Positions 14,210 to 17,011 of a DNA stretch of 17,011 bases are shown here, in pieces. Location: the NCBI GenBank assembly GCA_028719205.1, contig JAQUKH010000043.1, forward strand, positions 1 to 17,011, read 5' to 3'. A program made the position numbers and the translations under genes. Under the pieces are notes generated by a model. That model searched no databases and was not told the DNA's origin. It worked only from the letters and a program-made list of their open reading frames with translations. Position 1 is the stretch's first letter. Each line of letters begins with the position of its first letter. This DNA is from a bacterium. Lineage in GTDB: Bacteria; JACRDZ01; JAQUKH01.

Positions 14210-14503
14210 TTATTTATGGTAATCAATTATTTGAACTGAACTGGCATTGCCATCTGACCATATAAAAATAATTCTATATTGATCATTAAGTCTAATACTA
14301 TGATAACCTGAAATATTACCTTTTAATTTCTCCAACCTATTTGCTGGGGGACTTGTTAAATCTTTAAGTTCTTTCGCTGCATTCAACATATCTAGTTTGC
14401 GGCAAGCAGCTTTCCATATTATCTTATTTACTTTTCTTGCCAATTTTGTATCATTTCCATTATAAATATCTTCAGTTATTTTATCTTTAAATGATTTTAT
14501 CAT
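14210..14503 (-). CDS. higB: HigB-type toxin (RelE superfamily mRNA interferase)
   Basis: This 97-aa protein, at typical HigB length, reads MIKSFKDKITEDIYNG ... KAACRKLDMLNAAKELKDLTSPPANRLEKLKGNISGYHSIRLNDQYRIIFIWSDGNASSVQIIDYHK. HigB cleaves mRNA on translating ribosomes. The conserved basic and aromatic residues of the fold are in place (RLEKLKG, YRIIFIW, the terminal DYHK), so it appears intact. It is the first gene of the cassette and is followed by higA. The start codon lies about 4 nt from the transcription start predicted from the upstream promoter, and no Shine-Dalgarno sequence is seen, so the mRNA may be leaderless. Confidence 0.93.
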   Translation of the reverse strand: MIKSFKDKITEDIYNGNDTKLARKVNKIIWKAACRKLDMLNAAKELKDLTSPPANRLEKLKGNISGYHSIRLNDQYRIIFIWSDGNASSVQIIDYHK

Positions 14504-14513
14504 AAGTAGAATA

Positions 14514-14542
14514 ATATTAACATATTAACGTATAGTGTGCAA
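14514..14542 (-). promoter_or_regulatory. higBA promoter and probable operator
   Basis: On the minus strand TTGCAC (14542-14537) and TAATAT (14519-14514) are separated by exactly 17 bp, a good sigma70 promoter pointing at higB. A GTTAATAT direct repeat covers the spacer end and the -10, a plausible HigA binding site (autoregulation inferred). It gives the cassette expression independent of the integron's own promoter. Confidence 0.65.
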
Positions 14543-14560
14543 GCATTAATTATATTATTA

Positions 14561-14620
14561 TTTTAACGACAGAAATCAGAGGCGGGCTACTGACCGTCCT
14601 CTGGATTGCTATTGTTAAAT
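14561..14620 (-). other. attC site between the higBA and DUF2007-like cassettes
   Basis: This 60-bp site has TTTTAAC at the left, a TCAGAGG / CCTCTGG stem around CGGGCTACTGACCG, and GTTAAAT at the right. It is the same family as 13829-13889. Confidence 0.9.
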
Positions 14621-14675
14621 TCTTAATTATTCTATATCTTTTCTTTTTGTTTGTCGATCAAATAAAGTGGGGGGC

Positions 14676-14682
14676 GTTATGC
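14676..14682 (-). other. Orphan core-like sequence (GTTATGC) downstream of the DUF2007-like gene
   Basis: GGGGGGCGTTATGC on the + strand reads in gene orientation as GCATAAC followed by GCCCCCC. This is the R'' style of many proteobacterial attC sites, and unlike the TTTAAC cores of this array. No partner core or palindrome is found within 60 bp to the left, so at best it is half a site. Confidence 0.35.
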
Positions 14683-14718
14683 GCTATTAGTTCTGCCTTC
14701 CCTAAATTCCTTCCATCC

Positions 14719-15054
14719 CTATCTCTTCAGAAATACCATTACTACCAAAAATATTACCATGACAATCAGCAGGATGAGATACATTCTTGCAAAGCTACGG
14801 TTTTCAGCCGAAATGGGTTTTGCATTTTGTGCGAAAATAAACTCTGAAGGCACTTCCGCAATCTGTTGCAATGCGTTATCTGCGTTCTTTGAAGAAACGA
14901 ACAGCAAATAGGTACGCCATGGAATCCTGCCACCACCCACGTTTTCCTCGATGCGAAAAGGAATGCCCGATGACTTGAGAAGAGCTATCGCTCTTGCAAA
15001 AGCCTCTGGTTCACTAGATTTAAAAATAGCAATTTCTTGGTTTTGCGTATTCAT
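14719..15054 (-). CDS. DUF2007-like protein with C-terminal membrane anchor, cassette-encoded
   Basis: The first 70 residues of this 111-aa protein (QEIAIFKSSEPEAFARAIAL then LKSSGIPFRIEENVGGGRI, WRTYLLFVSSKNADNALQQI) read like the DUF2007 'putative signal-transducing' fold: a beta-alpha-beta unit comparing a residue pair across a helix. A single membrane helix at 90-109 (RMYLILLIVMVIFLVVMVFL) with a basic end anchors it, domain on the N-terminal side. Function is unknown. Base composition looks clearly more GC-rich than neighbouring cassettes, suggesting a different donor. The family call is by pattern only. Confidence 0.7.
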   Translation of the reverse strand: MNTQNQEIAIFKSSEPEAFARAIALLKSSGIPFRIEENVGGGRIPWRTYLLFVSSKNADNALQQIAEVPSEFIFAQNAKPISAENRSFARMYLILLIVMVIFLVVMVFLKR

Positions 15055-15063
15055 ATCTTTTGT

Positions 15064-15077
15064 GTCGAACGTTAAAT
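15064..15077 (-). other. Collapsed cassette boundary: two core-like heptamers abutting
   Basis: GTCGAAC is followed immediately by GTTAAAT on the + strand; in gene orientation ATTTAAC then GTTCGAC. The right member equals the R'' core of the other sites (GTTAAAT at 10690 and 14614). The intervening hairpin of about 45 bp is missing. It sits at the expected place, 10 nt upstream of the DUF2007-like start codon. Confidence 0.45.
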
Positions 15078-15136
15078 GTTTTGATACTCCAAAGTTTGAA
15101 TTTCCTTATCTATTATTTCTTTATTTGTAATTGATT

Positions 15137-15478
15137 TTACTCAATATTTAATTTACTTACACTATATATTATAAATTTATCTTTTAATCCTTGTGGAAGA
15201 TTATCAAACTTTTTATATTTATTATAGAAATATAAGTTATTAAAAATTAATGATATTAAAAATAATTCTAATAATATGCCTATTGCCGACAATCTTAGTA
15301 ATGTTTGGGTTTCTATGTGGAATTGAAATAGCGGTTCTAACCGATAGAAATCAAAAAACCAAACAAATGGTATGGGACTTAATAAAACCCCTGATATTAT
15401 TTTTAAGTTTCTTTTATATGTTATATCATTTTTATATGCAAATATTAATAACCTGTAATGGTATTTTAGGTTTGTCAT
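15137..15478 (-). CDS. Membrane protein of unknown function, cassette-encoded
   Basis: This 113-aa protein has two predicted membrane helices (about 26-44, IISGVLLSPIPFVWFFDFY, and about 62-83, LRLSAIGILLELFLISLIF). They are flanked by a basic N-terminal segment (KYHYRLLIFAYKNDITYKRN) and a lysine-rich C-terminal region (YNKYKKFDNLPQGLKDKFII). I recognise no family. It is very AT-rich. The start is 18 nt from a GTTATAA core-like sequence and has no clear ribosome binding site (AAGAAA at best). An overlapping 78-codon ORF on the + strand is probably a shadow, because the minus-strand frame follows the array's orientation. Confidence 0.6.
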   Translation of the reverse strand: MTNLKYHYRLLIFAYKNDITYKRNLKIISGVLLSPIPFVWFFDFYRLEPLFQFHIETQTLLRLSAIGILLELFLISLIFNNLYFYNKYKKFDNLPQGLKDKFIIYSVSKLNIE

Positions 15479-15496
15479 TTTCTTAATTTATTTTTC

Positions 15497-15503
15497 TTAT
15501 AAC
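15497..15503 (-). other. Probable attC R' core at the array's right edge, abutting an IS1182-type element
   Basis: TTATAAC on the + strand (GTTATAA in gene orientation) precedes the 113-aa gene at the usual distance. The rest of an attC is not seen to its right; CTGTCGAAAAACT, an end-like motif of IS1182-type elements, begins within a few bases. Confidence 0.4.
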
Positions 15504-17011
15504 GAAGCTGTCGAAAAACTCTGATTTTAGAATTTTCTTCAGCCTTAAATTTAATTTTTATTTAAAACGTAAAATCTTCCGGTTATTTTATAAATATTTT
15601 TTATTTTATCTTCAAATGGTGCTTTAATTAACTTATTCTTCTCGTTTATCACTTTACTTTAAGCAAAATCCATTCCGTACCTGTATATTTTACCAATATT
15701 ATGGATAATTGCGAACAATTTCCATTGGATATTTATTTTTGGTTTTCCTCTTAAGGTGAATTTGGTTAACCCCAGATTGTTTTTTATGTTCCCAAAAACG
15801 GGTTCGATTATTCCCATTCGTTTGCTATAAATATACCTTCCGGCTACTGAATCAATTTTCTTTTTCATTTTTTCTAATAAACTATCTTTCGCTCCTTCAT
15901 GATCATAAAATATGTGCACTTGTCTTGAAATAGTATTGGGATTCCTTAGACATTTTGCTCTTAATTCGCAAACGCGACAGGCTGTTTTTTTTGCTCTATA
16001 AGCAATTGCTTTTCTGCCAAAACGTTCAAAGTTTCTATTACATATATACATCGCAGAACCGGAAGGGCATATCAGTTTTTGCTTTTCTTTGTCATATGTA
16101 AAATCTTTTGGCATAAAATATTTATTTGTTTTATTGGCTTTATACCGGTCTACCGGGTATTTATGCATTTCTGCCGTCTCAAAACGCGGGTCTCTTTTCC
16201 GAAATCTATAATCCGGTATATACGCGTCCAATCCTTTTTCATAAAGCATATGAATATTTTCTTTGCTATGGTATCCGCTGTCAGTAATTATTTTCCCTTC
16301 CTTTAAATAGTCTTCGTCTTTTCCGATCGCTTTAATATTTTCTTCAGTGTTATCCAGTACATCCTTTAACAGCTTTTGTTCAGAACCTTCGCCGTATGCT
16401 TCGGCATTTATTATCACCTGATGTTTTTTATCAGCCACCGCTATTCCATTATAGCCTTGTATTACTCCGTGAGATGAAGGCATCTTCGCGCTTTCGTTAT
16501 CTGTTATGTTACTCTTTCTTATATTGCCTTTAGCACCTGGCTTATCTTCATTTTCATTGATCCATTTTGTGATCTTTTCTATTTTATTCTTCAGTTTTAT
16601 TATGCGTTTGCCTCTGTTATCATCATCTGATTCATTAATATCTTCTTTATCTTTTTCCTTGTGCTGGCTCATAAGATGTTTTACCGTTTTTTCTATCTTT
16701 TCTTTTTTCTTAATAAAATCCGCTCTTGTTCCGCTCCATTCCTTTGACGCGTTTGAGGGTAATTTACACCCGTCTATAGCAAACATTGTTCCGCCGATTA
16801 ATCCCATTTCTTCGCACATCATCAGGATATTAATGAATATAGATGTTATCTCTTTCTCCATTGATGATATAAATGCCGCGATCGTTGAATGATCCGGATG
16901 GCTGTCAGCCGATATTGCTATAAATACCACATTTTCATTGCATAAATCTTCTATCTTTCTGGAACTGGTTATTCCTCTTGAATAGGCTAGCAATACTATC
17001 TTTAACAATAT
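15504..17011 (-). mobile_element. IS1182-family insertion sequence (partial, continues past window end)
   Basis: The transposase fills 15659-17011. The left boundary is placed near 15504-15508, where GAAGCTGTCGAAAAACTCTG starts; reversed, this is the AGAGTTTTTCGACAG type of terminus common in this family. The opposite end is off-window, so the terminal inverted repeat cannot be confirmed. The 150 bp between the end and the transposase stop are A/T-rich and noncoding. Confidence 0.6.
15659..17011 (-). CDS. IS1182-family DDE transposase (N-terminus off-window)
   Basis: The frame is open to the window edge. The visible 450 residues start within the DUF772-type N-terminal domain (MLKIVLLAYSRGITSSRKIE, then HPDHSTIAAF). 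The RNase-H-like catalytic triad is visible, counting from the M at 17008: D79 in FAIDGCKLPSNAS, D243 in IITDSGYHSKEN, and E402 in GIIEPVFGNIKNNLG. A charged coiled-coil-like insert (about 95-150) and a zinc-binding-like cysteine set (C314, C344, C347, C353) are typical of IS1182. No stop or frameshift is seen, so this copy may be active. It catalyses cut-and-paste or related transposition of its element. Confidence 0.92.
   Translation of the reverse strand: MLLKIVLLAYSRGITSSRKIEDLCNENVVFIAISADSHPDHSTIAAFISSMEKEITSIFINILMMCEEMGLIGGTMFAIDGCKLPSNASKEWSGTRADFIKKKEKIEKTVKHLMSQHKEKDKEDINESDDDNRGKRIIKLKNKIEKITKWINENEDKPGAKGNIRKSNITDNESAKMPSSHGVIQGYNGIAVADKKHQVIINAEAYGEGSEQKLLKDVLDNTEENIKAIGKDEDYLKEGKIITDSGYHSKENIHMLYEKGLDAYIPDYRFRKRDPRFETAEMHKYPVDRYKANKTNKYFMPKDFTYDKEKQKLICPSGSAMYICNRNFERFGRKAIAYRAKKTACRVCELRAKCLRNPNTISRQVHIFYDHEGAKDSLLEKMKKKIDSVAGRYIYSKRMGIIEPVFGNIKNNLGLTKFTLRGKPKINIQWKLFAIIHNIGKIYRYGMDFA

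Larger units (their letters stand above)
9495..15503 (-). other. Integron gene-cassette array (integrase not in window)
   Basis: Seven cassette-like units with all genes on the minus strand are separated by palindromic sites ending in TTTTAAC and GTTAAAA/T on the + strand. Where the sites are intact they are 60, 83, 61 and 60 bp (10637, 13387, 13829, 14561). Genes begin just after, and end just before or inside, these sites, exactly as in mobile cassettes. Because cassettes are normally inserted with genes pointing away from attI, an intI gene should lie to the right, beyond the IS1182-like element. The array is interrupted at 11721-12564 by another insertion sequence. Confidence 0.88.

Noticed and set aside
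14521-14530. Extra TTAAC (CATATTAACG) upstream of higB that could be another attC core
   Set aside because: There is no partner core or palindrome at the right distance; it falls in the spacer of the higBA promoter.
15250-15486. 78-codon hydrophobic ORF on the + strand within the 113-aa membrane protein
   Set aside because: Antisense of A/T-rich membrane segments often reads as hydrophobic; orientation and distance to the core sequence favour the minus-strand gene, though the choice is not certain.
9495-15503. CRISPR array as an explanation for the recurring palindromic repeats
   Set aside because: The repeats are 60-83 bp, imperfect, and separated by whole genes of variable length, not by uniform short spacers; no cas genes are present.

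Overview
The window is AT-rich, gene-dense bacterial DNA from an organism with an outer-membrane-type envelope. A PEP-CTERM exported protein, a heme-c diguanylate cyclase, an HD-GYP phosphodiesterase and a COG1306/DUF4015-type glycoside hydrolase together suggest an uncultivated lineage such as Omnitrophota, Nitrospirota or a deltaproteobacterium. That placement is inference only; no rRNA or other phylogenetic marker is present.

The left half (1-9064) looks like ordinary chromosome. It starts with the two subunits of a heterodimeric ABC exporter (first one cut by the window edge; ATGA overlap). A c-di-GMP block follows: a membrane diguanylate cyclase with a periplasmic CxxCH heme sensor, a multi-TM PAS sensor with no output domain, and a PAS/HD-GYP phosphodiesterase overlapping that sensor by 17 nt. 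A secreted glycoside-hydrolase-like protein (-), a Nudix hydrolase (+) and a PEP-CTERM protein (-) complete this half.

The right half (about 9495-15503) is the main discovery: an integron gene-cassette array without its integrase in view. All intact cassette genes read leftwards. They are separated by imperfect palindromes of about 60-83 bp, each bounded by TTTTAAC on the left and GTTAAAA/T on the right of the + strand, which is the R'/R'' architecture of attC sites. Cassettes from left to right are: an RsgA-type GTPase; a secreted HEAT-like protein; a second, paralogous HEAT-like protein; an 85-aa two-TM protein; a higBA toxin-antitoxin pair with its own promoter; a DUF2007-like membrane-anchored protein; and a 113-aa membrane protein. 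Any intI would lie to the right of the window.

The array is damaged in informative ways. At its left end the last attC is truncated and fused to the 3' remnant of a zinc-type alcohol dehydrogenase gene. One attC is split by a decayed IS110/IS1111-type insertion sequence, whose transposase stop codon is followed directly by a three-way-junction inverted-repeat structure, a candidate guide (bridge/seek) RNA relic. One attC carries a second nested pair of core sites. One boundary has collapsed to two abutting core sites, and the right end is interrupted by an IS1182-family element that runs off the window.

Several cassette genes start within 0-25 nt of the recombination point and lack a Shine-Dalgarno sequence.
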